DNA of 64,000 bases, taken from positions 1-64,000 of the forward strand of contig JADJVQ010000005.1 in NCBI GenBank assembly GCA_016710525.1. Reading direction: 5' to 3'. The number at the start of each line of letters is the position of its first letter. The first letter of the stretch is position 1. The stretch is from Burkholderiaceae bacterium (GTDB taxonomy: Bacteria > Pseudomonadota > Gammaproteobacteria > Burkholderiales > Burkholderiaceae_E). The notes beneath the pieces are model-generated. The model saw only the letters and a list, made by a program, of their open reading frames with translations. It made no database searches and was not told where the DNA came from. Below are positions 10,656 through 21,828 of the stretch, piece after piece. The translations under genes were made by a program, and so were the position numbers.

Positions 10656-10660
10656 GGGTG

Positions 10661-10714
10661 AGCGGGTCAGCGGGTCAGCGGGTCAGCGGGTCAGCGGGTC
10701 AGCGGGTCAGCGGG
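10661..10714. repeat. Tandem array, 6.75 x AGCGGGTC
   Basis: Six perfect copies of AGCGGGTC plus a partial seventh. It abuts the damaged 3' end of the thioesterase gene. It shares the unit length, but not the sequence, of the preceding array. Confidence 0.85.
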
Positions 10715-11040
10715 AATGATCATCCCGGTGGAGGTGGCCATGGCGGCTATCCGCCCCGCCAGCCTGAATTCCCCAGGAAACTGACCTTGATCTCGAGGCT
10801 CGCGACACTGAACTGATTGTCGGTGTCGTACATCACGGCGTGCGCCATCGCGGCATCCATCCAGGCGGTGATGAATCCGCCCTGGGCGATCGTGCCGTTG
10901 GTGTGGCAGAACTCGCGGCGCACCGTGAACGCCGCCCGCAACGTGCGCTTGGTTGCATCCCAGGACAGGATCCGGAATCCGCCCAGGGATTCCCAGGAGC
11001 GCTTCGCCTGACTGGAATTTTTCTCGAGATCCTCGCTCAT
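10715..11040 (-). pseudogene. PaaI-type hotdog thioesterase, 3' end disrupted
   Basis: The start MSEDLEKN at 11040 leads into a hotdog-fold acyl-CoA thioesterase pattern: CHTNGTIAQGGFITAWMDAAMAHAV is the usual central helix with its catalytic acidic residue, followed by SVASLEIKVSFLG. About 90 residues are convincing. The frame then breaks near 10770, and the last ~25 residues (RIAAMATSTGM) run into the tandem repeats, so about 40 residues of a normal ~140-residue protein are missing. It is divergent from the acyl-CoA ligase, and a role beside the ligase and carboxylase is plausible. Not certain whether truncated in nature. Confidence 0.72.
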
Positions 11041-11118
11041 CCGTTTCCTCTTGGTCGTTGAGTCCGCATTTTGGGTCGCGCTTTGGGAATCCGGCGAATC
11101 CCTCCAAAGACCCGCACC

Positions 11119-12799
11119 ATGACCCGATCCCCGCCGCCACCGACGCGCCCACCGCGGCCGTCGCTCCGGCCGCCGCCCCAGACATCCCCGATCCCAGCCG
11201 CTATCGCCAGGGCGCGCACTGCCTGCACGAATACCTGCGACGGCACGCGCGCACGCAGCCTCGCAAGCCGGCGTTCATCTGGTACGGCCGGGAGGTCACC
11301 TACGGCGAACTCGACGCCTGGAGCGATGCCTTTGCGGTCTGCCTGGCGGAACAGGGCGTCGTGGCCGGCGAGCGGGTGGCGCTGTTCATGAACAATTGCC
11401 CGCAGTACATCGTGGCCCACTTCGCCATCCAGAAGCTGGGCGCGGTCGTGGGGCCCTGCGGGCCGCTGTTCAAGGCAGCCGAGCTCGAATATCAGCTGCG
11501 CGATCTCGACGCGCGCATCGTGGTGGCCGCCGACAATCTGCAGCCCGTGCTCGCCGCCGTGCAGGCCGCCACGTCCGTCACGCGGGTCTACTGCACGCAC
11601 TACGGCGACCTGCTGCCTGCCGAGCCCTCCCTCGCCGTGCCCGACGAACTGCGCGCGCCGCGCACGCGACCGGCCGGCACCCTCGACTTCATCGAGGCGA
11701 TCGCCGCCGTGCCCGCCGGCAAGCCCGCGCCGTGTCCCGACACGCCGCTGGACGACGTGTGCCTGATGACCTACACCTCGGGCACCACGGGCCTGCCAAG
11801 GGCGCGATGCTGAGCTACCGCAATGCGCTGTTCAAGACCGGCATCACAGCCGACTGCAACGATGTGCGCGGCGACGACGTCCTGCTGGCGATCGCGCCCA
11901 TCTATCACATCGCGGGCATGCTGATGGGCATCAATGCCACCATCTACACCGGCTGCACGTCGGTGCTGCTGTTCCGCTTCGATCCGCTGGCGGTGCTGCA
12001 GGCGATCGACCGCTACAAGGTCACCTGGTGGTACGGCATGGCGCCGATGAACGTGGCCGTGATGCAGGTCCCGGGGGCCGATCGATTCGAGCTGGGCTCC
12101 CTGCGCCTGAACCCCACGACCAGCTTCGGCATCACGCTGACCGAACCGCTGGCCGAACAGTGGCGCGTTTTCACCGGCGGCGCCCGCTGCTACGAGGCGG
12201 CCTACGGATTGTCCGAGACCCACACCTGCGACACGTTCATGCCCAGCGACGCGGTGCGCTGGGGCTGCCACGGCAAGCTCGCGCCCGGTGTGCAGTGCCG
12301 GATCGTCGACCCCGATACCGGTCTCGAACGCCCGGTCGGCGAGGCAGGCGAGATCACCCTGCGCAGCCCGGGCAACTTCAAGGGCTACTGGAACAAGCCC
12401 GAGGCGACGGCCAGCACGCTGCGCGACGGCTGGGTGCACACCGGCGACATGGGCCGGCTCGATGCCGACGGCTACCTGACCTTCATGGGCCGCTTCAAGG
12501 AAATGATCAAGGTGTCGGGCTACAGCGTGTTCCCGGAAGAGGTCGAGACCCTGCTGATCCGCCATCCGGGCATCGCCGCGGCCGCCGTCATCGGCGTGCC
12601 CGACCCTGCCAAGGGGGAGGTTGTCAAAGCTGTCATCGTGCCGCGCGCCGAGGCCAGGGCCGAATTGAGCGCCGAGGCCATCATTGCCTGGAGCCGCGAG
12701 AACATGTCGGCCTACAAGGTGCCGCGCTACATCGAATTCCGCGACTCGCTGCCCGCGACCGGCGCGGGCAAGGTGCTGCGCAGGCTGCTCAAGTCATGA
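11119..12799 (+). CDS. AMP-dependent acyl-CoA synthetase/ligase, two frame breaks
   Basis: Activates a carboxylic acid to its CoA thioester through an acyl-adenylate. The N-terminal domain includes FIWYGREVTYGELDAWSDA and VALFMNNCPQYIVAHFAIQ. The AMP-binding motif is CLMTYTSGTTGLP at about 11760-11800, where one base seems lost (expected LPKGAM). Later motifs are YGLSETHTCDTFMPSD, GWVHTGDMGRLDADGYL and the acceptor-lysine end PATGAGKVLRRLLK. The ATG at 11119 needs one more frame correction in the first codons, so the start is uncertain. The stop overlaps the carboxylase ATG, indicating coupling. About 560 residues, normal length. Confidence 0.85.
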
Positions 12800-15700
12800 G
12801 GGTCCTGATCGCCAATCGCGGCGAAATCGCGATCCGCATCGCCCGGGCCGCCGATGACCTGGGCCTGGAAACGGTCGCGGTGTTCGCCCAGGACGATGCC
12901 GGCGCGCTGCACACGCGCCGCGCCAGCCTCGCGCGGGCGCTCCCGGGCAGCGGTGTGGCGGCCTACCTGGACATGGCCGCGCTGCTCGCCATCGCGCGCG
13001 ACACCCAGTGCCGCTGGGTGCATCCGGGCTACGGTTTCCTGGCCGAAAATCCGCGCTTCGCCCAGGCCTGCGAAGCCGCGGGCCTCGTTTTCGTCGGACC
13101 CGACTCCAACGCGCTGGGGCTGTTCGGCGACAAGCTGCGCGCGCGCCCTGGCCAGGTCGCTGGGCGTGCCGGTGCTGCCGGGCACCACCGAAGCCACCAC
13201 GCTGGCCGGCGCGCAAGCCTTCATGGCCGCGCACCCCGGAGCGCCCGTGATGGTCAAGGCGGTGGCGGGCGGTGGCGGCCGTGGCATGCGCATCGTGCGC
13301 AGCGCCGACGCCTTGCCCGCCGCGTTCGCGCGCTGCGCGGCTGAAGCCCAGGCCGCCTTCGGCGACGGCTCGCTTTACCTCGAGGCCCTGATCGAGCAGG
13401 CCCGCCACCTCGAGGTCCAGGTGATCGGCGATGGCAGCGGCGCGGTCTCCCACCTGTGGGAGCGGGACTGCAGCCTGCAGCGCAGCCACCAGAAACTGAT
13501 CGAGGTGGCGCCCAGCCCGTGGTTGCCGGCCGCCCTGCGCGAGGCGCTGCTGCACGCCGCCTGCACGATGGCGGCCAGCGCGAAGCTGCGCGGCCTGACC
13601 ACCTTCGAGTTCCTGTTCGACACCCGCGACCGCTTCTTCTTCATCGAAGCCAATCCGCGGCTGCAGGTCGAGCACACCATCACCGAGGCCGTCACCGGCG
13701 TCGACCTGGTCCAGGCGCAATTGCGCGTCGCTCAGGGCGCCACCCTGGCGCAGCTCGGTCTGACCCAGGGCCAGGTGCCGGCGCCGCAGGGCTTCGCGAT
13801 TCAGCTGCGCGTCAACGCCGAGCAGCTCCAACCCGACGGCAGCGCGCGCCCCGCGGTGGGCACGCTCAGCGCCTACGAACCGCCTGCCGGACCCGGCATC
13901 CGGGTCGACGGCTGCGGATTCGCCGGCGCGGTGATCAGCCCGGCTTACGATTCGCTGCTGGCCAAGCTCGTGGTGCACGCGCCCACGGGTGGCTTGGACG
14001 CCGCGCTGCGGCGGGCCCGGCGCGCCGCAGCCGAATTCGTCGTCCAGGGCGTGGCCACCTCGCTGCCGCTGCTCGCCAGCCTGCTGGCCCGGCCCGAGAT
14101 GGCCGGCTTCCAGGTGCACACCCGGTTCATCGAAGCCCATGCCGGCGAGCTGATCGCGGCCAGCGGCGCCCCGCACCGACCACCGCGCCGCCGCCGCCCG
14201 CGCTCGAAGAAGGACTCACCGCGCTGCGCGCCCCGCTGCACGGCACCGTCGTGTCCTTCGAAGTGGCGCCCGGCCAGACAGTCGCGGCCGGTGCGCCGCT
14301 GGTGATCCTCGAAGCCATGAAGATGCAGCATGTGCTCGAGGCCGCCAGCGGCGGCATCGTGCGCGAACTGCTCGCGGCGGTCGGCCAGACGGTGGCCCAG
14401 GACGATCTGCTGGTGCTGCTCGAAGCCGCCGAGGTGGCCGGTGCGCAAGGCGGCGGTCAGGCCGCGCTGGACCTCGATCGCATCCGCCCCGACCTGGCGG
14501 AAGTCATTGCCCGTCACGCGATGGGCCTGGACGAGGCCCGCCCGGCGGCCGTCGCGCGGCGCCACGCCAGCGGCGCGCGCACCGCGCGCGAGAACATCGC
14601 CGACCTGGTCGACGACGGCAGCTTCGTCGAATACGGCGCGCTGGCCATCGCCGCGCAATGGAGCCGGCGCACGCTGGACGACCTGCACCGCAACACCCCG
14701 GCCGACGGCATCATCACCGGCCTGGGCACCGTCAACGCCAGCCACTGCGACGCCGAGCGCGCACGCTGCCTGGTGCTGTGCTACGACTACACGGTGCTGG
14801 CCGGCACCCAGGGCGCGCACAACCACAAGAAGACCGACCGCGTGCTGCTGCTGGCCGAACAGTGGCGTGTGCCGGTGGTGCTGTTCGCCGAAGGCGGCGG
14901 CGGGCGCCCCGGCGATGTCGACTGGCCCGGCGTGGCCTGGCTCGACGTGACCACCTTTCATCACTTCGCGCGGATGTCGGGACTGGTGCCGCGGGTCGGC
15001 GTGGTCAACGGCTATTGCTTCGCCGGCAACGCCGCGATCCTGGGCTGCTGCGACGTGATCATCGCCACCGCCAGCAGCTGCATCGGCATGGGCGGCCCGG
15101 CGATGATCGAAGGCGGCGGCCTGGGCAAGTACCGCCCGCAGGAAGTCGGGCCGATGTCGGTGCAGGTGCCCAACGGCGTGGTCGACATCGCGGTGCGCGA
15201 CGAGGCCGAGGCGGTCGCCGTCACCCGCCAGTACCTGTCCTACTTCCAGGGCCCGCGCAGCGACTGGAGCGCGCAGGACCCCCGCAAGCTGCGCCACCTG
15301 ATCCCCGAGAACCGGCTGCGTGTCTACGACATCCGCGAGGTGATCGACACCCTGTGCGACGACGGCTCGGTGCTCGAGCTGCGCCGCGCCTACGGCGTGG
15401 GCATCGTGACCGCGCTGGTGCGCATCGAGGGCGAACCCTTCGCGCTGATCGCCAACGACCCGCGCCAGTTGGGCGGCGCGATCGACGCGGTGGCCGCCGA
15501 AAAGGCCGGCCGCTTCCTGCAGCTGGCCGACGCCTTCGACCTGCCGGTGATCTCGCTGTGCGACACGCCTGGCTTCATGGTCGGCCCGCAGGCCGAAGAG
15601 GCCGCCACCGTGCGCCGCGTGTCGCGGATGTTCGTCACCGCCGCCAGCATGACGGTGCCGGTGTTCACCGTGGTGCTGCGCAAAGGCTACGGACTGGGCG

Positions 15701-16038
15701 CCCAGGCGATGGCCGCCGGCGGCTTCGCCGCGCCCTTCTTCACCATTGCCTGGCCCAGCGGCGAATTCGGCGCGATGGGCATCGAGGGCTCGGTGCGCCT
15801 GGGCTTTCGCAAGGAAATGGAAGCCATCGACGACCCCGCCGAACGCGAGGCCTATTTCCAGTCGATGGTCGCGCAGGCCTACGAGCGCGGCAAGGCGCTG
15901 AACATGGCCGCGCACCTCGAGATCGACGATGTGATCGACCCTGCCCAGACCCGGCACTGGATCATGCGCGGCCTGCGCTCGGTGCCCAAGCCGCCGCGCC
16001 GCGAAGGCCGCAAACGCAATTTCATCGACACCTGGTAG
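12796..16038 (+). CDS. Single-chain biotin-dependent acyl-CoA carboxylase (BC-BCCP-CT), two frame breaks
   Basis: One polypeptide of about 1080 residues carrying all three carboxylase activities. Biotin carboxylase spans about 1-450: VLIANRGEIAIRIARA at the start, ATP-grasp loop VAGGGGRGMRI near 160, and FFIEANPRLQVEHTITEAVTG. The biotinyl domain is about 475-550, with biotin lysine in EAMKMQH (codon 14320-14322, about residue 509). The carboxyltransferase is about 560-1080, with CYDYTVLAGTQGAHNHKKTD and GYGLGAQAMAAGGF. The ATG overlaps the ligase stop. Frame breaks lie near 13145, in a GC run, and near 14175. The architecture resembles long-chain/LCC-type acyl-CoA carboxylases; the substrate is unknown but the neighbouring ligase probably makes it. 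Confidence 0.9.
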
Positions 16039-16081
16039 GCGCGCCGCGCCGCCAGTCCCGACCCACCGGAGGAGACCCGCC

Positions 16082-16918
16082 ATGAGCTACACCGAAATCC
16101 TGTACGACGTGTCCGGCCGCATCGCGACCATCACGATGAACCGCCCCGATCGCCTGAACGCCTACACCGGCACCATGGGCGACGAGATGCGCGCGGCCAT
16201 GCGCGCGGCCACCGACGACCCCGGCGTGCGCGTGATCGTGCTCACCGGCGCGGGCCGCGGCTTTTGCGCCGGCGCCGACATGAACAACCTGAACACCATC
16301 AGCACCAAGGGTCGCCCCGGCGAGCATGGCGGCAACCAGGCCGAGGCCGCGGCGGGCAAGCCCTTCGACCCCGAATCCAGCCCCGACTACCAGACCACGC
16401 ACTCGTACTTTCCGGCGGTGCCCAAGCCGATCATCGCGGCCATCAACGGCGCCTGCGCCGGCCTGGGGCTGGTCTATGCGCTGTACTGCGACCAGCGCTT
16501 CGCCTCGGCCGACGCCAAGTTCACCACCGCGTTCGCGCGCCGCGGCCTGATCGCCGAGCACGGCATCAGCTACACGCTGCCGCGGGTGGCCGGCCTGTCG
16601 GCCTCGCTCGATCTGCTGATGTCGGCGCGCAAGTTCGATGCGCTCGAAGCGCAGCGCCTGGGGGTGGTCGACCGCGTCATCGCGCCCGACGCGCTGATGG
16701 CCGAGGTGCGGGCCTATGCCACCGACCTGGCCGACAATGTGTCGCCGCGCTCGATGGCGGTGATCAAGCGCCAGCTCTGGGCGGTCGGCCAGCTGTCGAT
16801 GCGCCAGGCGATCGAGGTCGGCAATCACGAGATGCTGGGCAGCTTCACCAGCGAGGACTTCAAGGAGGGCGTGGCGCACTTCGTCCAGAAGCGGCCGGCA
16901 GCGTTCACCGGGCGCTGA
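16082..16918 (+). CDS. Enoyl-CoA hydratase/isomerase (crotonase) family protein
   Basis: Crotonase-fold acyl-CoA enzyme of 278 residues, 43 bases after the carboxylase and preceded by GGAGGAGAC. The first oxyanion-hole region is GFCAGADMNNL (about residue 60), the second INGACAGLGLVYALYCDQRF (about 120-140). The first hydratase glutamate (normally in a GCELA-type motif) is replaced, since the sequence reads GLGLVYA. A Glu occurs in LIAEHGISY, slightly displaced from the second position. It may therefore be an isomerase or another crotonase reaction rather than a plain hydratase. It likely belongs to the operon with the ligase and carboxylase. Confidence 0.9.
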   Translation: MSYTEILYDVSGRIATITMNRPDRLNAYTGTMGDEMRAAMRAATDDPGVRVIVLTGAGRGFCAGADMNNLNTISTKGRPGEHGGNQAEAAAGKPFDPESSPDYQTTHSYFPAVPKPIIAAINGACAGLGLVYALYCDQRFASADAKFTTAFARRGLIAEHGISYTLPRVAGLSASLDLLMSARKFDALEAQRLGVVDRVIAPDALMAEVRAYATDLADNVSPRSMAVIKRQLWAVGQLSMRQAIEVGNHEMLGSFTSEDFKEGVAHFVQKRPAAFTGR

Positions 16919-16971
16919 GCCGACAGCCGCCTTCAGGGGGCGCTGAGAGGCCGGTCATCGCGGCGGTGCGG

Positions 16972-17016
<45 letters not shown>

Positions 17017-17038
17017 CGGCCTCGGCAGCCCCTGCCCG

Positions 17039-19379
17039 TCAGCGCCCCCCGCCCACGAACGCGGGCGGCTCGAAAGCTCGCATCGGCGGCGCCTCGCCGG
17101 CAAAACGCTCGATCTGCACCAGGCAGGTCTGCGCCGAGCAGCCCTGCGACAGGCTCGACGCCCCGACATCGCGGGTCAGCACGTTGGGGTTGCCGTGCCG
17201 GTCCAGCGCGTCGGGCTCGCCGGGACGATCCGGATCCCACCAGGCGCCGGTCGACAGCTTGACCACACCGGGACGCAGATCGGCATTCAGCCGCGCGCCG
17301 GCCAGGCAGGCGCCGCGGTCGTTGAACACCCGCACCAGATCGCCGTCGCCGATGCCGCGTGCCGCCGCATCGTCGGGATGGATCTCCACCGGTTCGCGCC
17401 CGGCCACCTTGTTGGCCAGGCTCACCGCCGAGTGGTCGAGCTGGCTGTGCAGCTTGGTGAAGGGCTGATCGGAAATCAGGTGAAGCGGATGTCGATCGAC
17501 CCGCGGCGAGCCCAGCCATTCGGCCGGTTCGAACCAGGCGGGATGCCCCGCGCAATCGGCATAGCCGAAACCGGCGATGCGCTCCGAAGAACAGCTCGAT
17601 GCGCCCGCTGGGCGTCTTCAGCGGATGGGCTGCCGGGTCTTGCCGGAAGTCCTGCATCAGCACCACCGGCTTGTCGTTGGCCGGGAACTCGACACCGCCG
17701 CGGGCCCAGAACTCGTCGAATCCCGGCATCTGGACGCCCGCATCGGCCATGCCTCGCGCCGCCTGGTCGTACATCCAGCGCAGCCACTGGCCGACCGAGC
17801 GGCCCTCGGTGAAGTCTTGGGCCTTGCCCAGCCGGGCGGCGATGTCGGTGAAGATCCGATAGTCGTCACGCGCCTGCCCGGGCGGGGCGAGCGCGGGCTT
17901 CATCGCGATCAGCAGCGGATCGCGGGTGGCGTGGCCGAGGTCTTCGCGCTCGAGCGTGCTGGTGGCCGGCAGCACGATGTCGGCCATCTTCGCGTGCGCG
18001 TTCCAGACCTGTTCGTGGACGACGATCGTCTCGGGCTTGCGCCAGGCGCGGGCCAGCCGGTTCAGGTCCTGGTGATGATGGAACGGATTGCCGCCGGCCC
18101 AATACACCAGGCGGATGTCCGGGTAATTCTGGCGGGTGCCGTTGTAGTCGAAGGGCGCGCCCGGCGCGAGCAGCATGTCGGCGATGCGGGCCACCGGAAT
18201 GAACGCGTCCACGCCATTGCGGCCCTGCGGCAGCGTCGGTCCGCTCAACAGACGTCCACCAGCCCCGACGCCGTTGGTGGGGCCATAGGCCAGCGCGAAG
18301 CCGCCCCCGGGCAGACCGACCTGACCGAGCACCGAGGCCAGGCCCACGGCCGACCAGAACGGCTGCTCGCCGTGATCGGAGCGCTGCAGCGACCAGGCCA
18401 CATTGACCAGGCTGCGCGTGTCGGCCATCTCGCGGGCCAGCGTGCGCAGGCGCTGCGCGGGCACATCGGCAATGGCCGCGGCCCAGGCCGCATCCTTGAC
18501 GACGCCGTCGGTGCGGCCCAGCAGGTAGTCCTGCCAGCGCTCGAAGCCCACGCAATGGCTGGCCAGGAAATCGCGCGCGTGCCGATCGGCGAGGATGACC
18601 TCGCAGGCCAGGGCCAGCATCACCGCGGTATCGGTATTGGGGCGGATGGGGATCCATTCCACCGTGCCGTCCGGCGCATCGAAATTGCTGCGCACCGGGC
18701 TGAAGTTGACCAGCCGGCAGCCGGCCCCCGCCAGCCGCGCCAGGCCGTCACGGGTGGAGTGGCGTGACGCGCCGCCCTGGCCGATCTGGGAGTTCTTGGC
18801 AGGCACGCCGCCAAAGGAGACCATCAGCCGCGTGTGCCCGACCAGCACGTCCCAGCTGTGATGCTGGCCCAGCAGGTAGTCCATCGACACCGCCACGTGC
18901 GGCATCAGCACGCGGCCGGCGCCCAGGCTGTAGCTGTCCGTGTGGCGCACATAGCCGCCCAGCGCATTCAGGAACCGATGCACCTGGCTTTGCGCATGAT
19001 GAAAGCGCCCCGCGCTGGACCAGCCGTACGAGCCGCCGAAGATCGACGCATTGCCGTGGGCCGCGATGACCCGGCGCAATTCGCCGGCGACCAGGTCGAC
19101 GGCGGTCTCCCAGTCGACCTCGATGAACGGCTCGCGGCCGCGGCCCACGCCCGAATCACACCGCCCGGCCGCGTGCGCATCGAGCCAACCGGCGCGCACC
19201 GCCGGGCGCTGCACCCGGACCGGCGACTGGTAGGCCTGCCACATGGCGGGCCCGATCGGCGAGGGATCGGCATCGCCGGCGTGTGCCCGCAGGCCGACGG
19301 CGCGGTCCCCTTCGCGCAGCACTTCATAGGCGCCCCAGTGCGAGGAGGTCAGTTCACGGTGGATGGGCCTGGCTTTCAT
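17039..19379 (-). CDS. Molybdopterin-dependent oxidoreductase, BisC/TorA/DMSO-reductase type, one frameshift
   Basis: Mo-bis-MGD reductase of about 780 residues acting on an S- or N-oxide-like substrate. The N-terminus SSHWGAYEVLREG is typical of the BisC/TorA group, which lacks the FeS-ligating cysteines, and none are seen here. GGSYGWSSAGRFHHAQSQVH carries the expected serine Mo ligand. Cofactor-binding segments include VYWAGGNPFHHHQDLNRL and IVLPATSTLEREDLG. No twin-arginine leader precedes MKARPIHREL, so a cytoplasmic enzyme like BisC is inferred. An extra T near 17589 breaks the frame, and the downstream end (LANKVAGREPVEIHPDDAAA to FVGGGR) continues in the next frame. Convergent with the crotonase. 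Confidence 0.88.
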
Positions 19380-19518
19380 GGGGACAACTCCGAGTGCTCG
19401 TGCAACCAACGGCATCCGCGGAATGATCGGCCAGGTTCCGATCGGCGTCTGCCGGCAGTTTGGCGGGCTGTCTCGTTCGAAGAGAACCTGCAGTGCGCGG
19501 CGCGCCCCCCGATGACGG

Positions 19519-21068
19519 TCAGACGGTTTCGCGAACCTTGAAGGCCGCGACCGACTGCACCAGGTCCTGGGCCTGCTGACTCAGGCTTTCGGCGGCCGCT
19601 GCGGACTGCTCGACCAGCGCGGCATTCTGCTGGGTGGCCTGGTCCAGCTGGGCGACGGCCTGACCGACCTGCGAGACACCGGAATTCTGCTCGCTGCTGG
19701 CGGCGTTGATCTCGCCCATGATGTCGGACACGCGACTGATCGAACTCACCACTTCCTTCATCGTGTCGCCCGCCTGATCGACCTGGACCGCGCCATGGTC
19801 GGTCTGCTGCACGCTCTGCTGGATCAGCGCCTTGATTTCGCGCGCCGCGTCGGCGCTGCGCTGCGCGAGGCTGCGCACCTCGCTCGCCACGACCGCGAAG
19901 CCCCGGCCCTGCTCGCCGGCACGCGCGGCTTCGACTGCCGCATTCAGCGCCAGGATGTTCGTCTGGAACGCGATCCCGTCGATCACGCCGGTGATGTCGG
20001 CGATGCGCTTGGAGCTCTCGTTGATGCCCTTCATGGTCTGGATCACCTGCCCCACGACCTCGCCCCCCTGATCGCCACGTCGCTCGCGCCCAACGCGAGC
20101 TGATTGGCCTGCCGGGCGTTGTCGGCGTTGTGGGTCACGGTCGTGCCCAGCTGCTCCATCGAGGCCGCGGTCTGCTCCAGCGCGGAGGCCTGCATCTCGG
20201 TGCGTTGCGAGAGATCCGAGTTGCCCGCGGCGATCTGCTTGGATCCGGTGGCGATGCTGTCGGCGGCCGTGCGCACGCGCCCCACGAGATCGGACAGGCT
20301 CCCGCACATCCGATCGAGCTGCTGGAGCAGTTGCGCCACTTCGTCGCGCCCGCTCGCCTGCACCGGGCCGTGAGATCGCCGCTCGCGACCTGCCTGGCCA
20401 GATTCAGCGCGCGCCAGCGGGCGTGTCAGACTGAGCACGATCCAGGTCCCGGCAGCGATCGCCAGCATCACTGCCATCGCACCTGCGCCCAGGCTGAGCC
20501 ATCGGGTCGATCCGATCAGGGTCCGGTTGTCCTGCTCGGTCTGACGCAGCCGCGCGAGCTGCCGCTCCTCCAGCTTGGCCAGGGCGCCCAGGAAGGGAGC
20601 CAGCATCGGAATCATCTCTTCGTCAGCGGCAAAACCGGCCTCGGCCTGCTTGCCGCCCAGCACCATGGCAACGATCCGGTCCACACCGGCCCGGTAGGTC
20701 GCCTGCCGCTTGCGGATGTCGTCGATCAGCTTGGCGTCGTCGGCCGACACCGTGCCGGCCTGCGTGAGCGCTTCGAGTGCGGCGACGATCCGCCGGTCTC
20801 GCTCCTGGATCTCCTTGTGCAGCTTGGCCTGCTGATCGGCGCTGGGCGAGACCAGGATCACCAGGCTGTCGATCGCATTGTCCTTGGCCATCAGGTGCAT
20901 CTGGGTGGCGTAGGTCTGGCGCTGCACGCCCTGGCCCATCTCCACCGAATTGGCGGCGCTGCGCGAGAGGCTCGCCAGCACGGCCGCCACGAGCAGCGCG
21001 ATCGTCACGACGACGGCGCCGAATGCCAGCGCGATGCGCGGACCGATCTTAAGGTCGAATAATTTCAT
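19519..21068 (-). CDS. Methyl-accepting chemotaxis protein, three frame breaks
   Basis: Transmembrane chemoreceptor of about 515 residues. MKLFDLKIGPRIALAFGAVV opens the first membrane helix. A periplasmic four-helix-bundle type sensor follows (about 35-185), then a second helix (LGAGAMAVMLAIAAGTWIVL), HAMP, and the signalling hairpin with IAFQTNILALNAAVEAARAG. The C-terminus AFKVRETV has no methyltransferase-binding pentapeptide. Frame breaks lie near 20064 and at two compensating sites (about 20360 and 20400) that scramble roughly 20 HAMP residues. Restoring single bases there gives LARQVASGDLTARVQ. The gene 91 bases upstream encodes a small secreted protein resembling the sensor domain. 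Confidence 0.9.
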
Positions 21069-21159
21069 CACCAAATTGCCTCGAGAATGCGGCGACGCCG
21101 GGTGGCGCGATGCGGTGCCGCCCGCCGCCGCGATCAACGAAAACCAACTGTGGCCAGGC

Positions 21160-21570
21160 TCAACCGCCCAGTTCGCCCACGAGCTGCTGGCACTTGGTGA
21201 TGCGGTCCTTCTGAATGCCACCGGCGATCTTCTTCGCCTCGTCTTCCTTGCCGGCCAGGATCGCCGGCACGAGGTCGACTTCGCGGGTCTTCTTGAACGC
21301 GTTCCAGTTGTCCACCAGCTCCTTGAACTGCGTTTCCTTGCCCGCCGGCGCCTTGAGCTTGGCCAGATGGGCGCTGACCGCGTCGGCGGTGTCCTTGACC
21401 ACCTTCTGGTGATCGGCGCCGCGCTTTTCCTTGTTGACCAGCATGGTGACCAGCGACTCTCGGGCGGCGCTCAGCTGGGCGCGCAGGGCGCTGAATTCAT
21501 TGGCGGCTGCCAGCGTCGAGCTCAGGGCTGCGACGAGGGCCACCAGTAGGGTGCAGACGAGTTTGATCAT
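21160..21570 (-). CDS. Small secreted helical protein, possible four-helix-bundle sensor homologue
   Basis: A 136-residue protein with a clear signal peptide (MIKLVCTLLVALVAALSSTL then AAANEF) and an all-helical, charged remainder without membrane segments. The part VDNWNAFKKTREVDLVPAIL, with a following AGKEDEAKKIAGG, looks like the second half of a 4HB_MCP-type ligand-binding bundle: W-x-x-F/Y, then a G-x-x-x-x-A helix start. It lies 91 bases upstream of, and in the same direction as, the chemoreceptor gene, so it may be a periplasmic partner or decoy of that receptor. I do not recognise a named family. Start chosen at MIKLV because a leader follows directly. Confidence 0.75.
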   Translation of the reverse strand: MIKLVCTLLVALVAALSSTLAAANEFSALRAQLSAARESLVTMLVNKEKRGADHQKVVKDTADAVSAHLAKLKAPAGKETQFKELVDNWNAFKKTREVDLVPAILAGKEDEAKKIAGGIQKDRITKCQQLVGELGG

Positions 21571-21828
21571 GACGAGTGTCCTTTTGATGGGGAAACGATA
21601 CGGCGCACCGACCCGTCGGACCGGTTCGCGGCCCTCACGCCGCGGCGCCATACACGAACTATCGGCAGGCAGCACGCAGGCTCAAGCGCCGATCAGCGCC
21701 GGTCCGGAATCGCATTTCACGGTTTTCACCCGACTCGGGCGTCACGCACCACGAGCGCGCAATTTCCGCCCAGCCCCGGGGACGTTCCGGCACTGCGGTA
21801 TAGTCCTGCCGCGCCCCAGGCCTGCCCG

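Noticed and set aside
10953..11118. Upstream ATG at 10953 as start of the acyl-CoA ligase
   Set aside because: It would overlap the divergent thioesterase coding region and add about 60 residues without resemblance to ligases.
13945..16083. 712-residue ORF on the minus strand, opposite the carboxylase
   Set aside because: Antisense shadow in high-GC coding DNA. The plus strand encodes clear BC, BCCP and CT motifs and the minus product (rich in His, Gly, Arg, Asp) has no recognisable domain.
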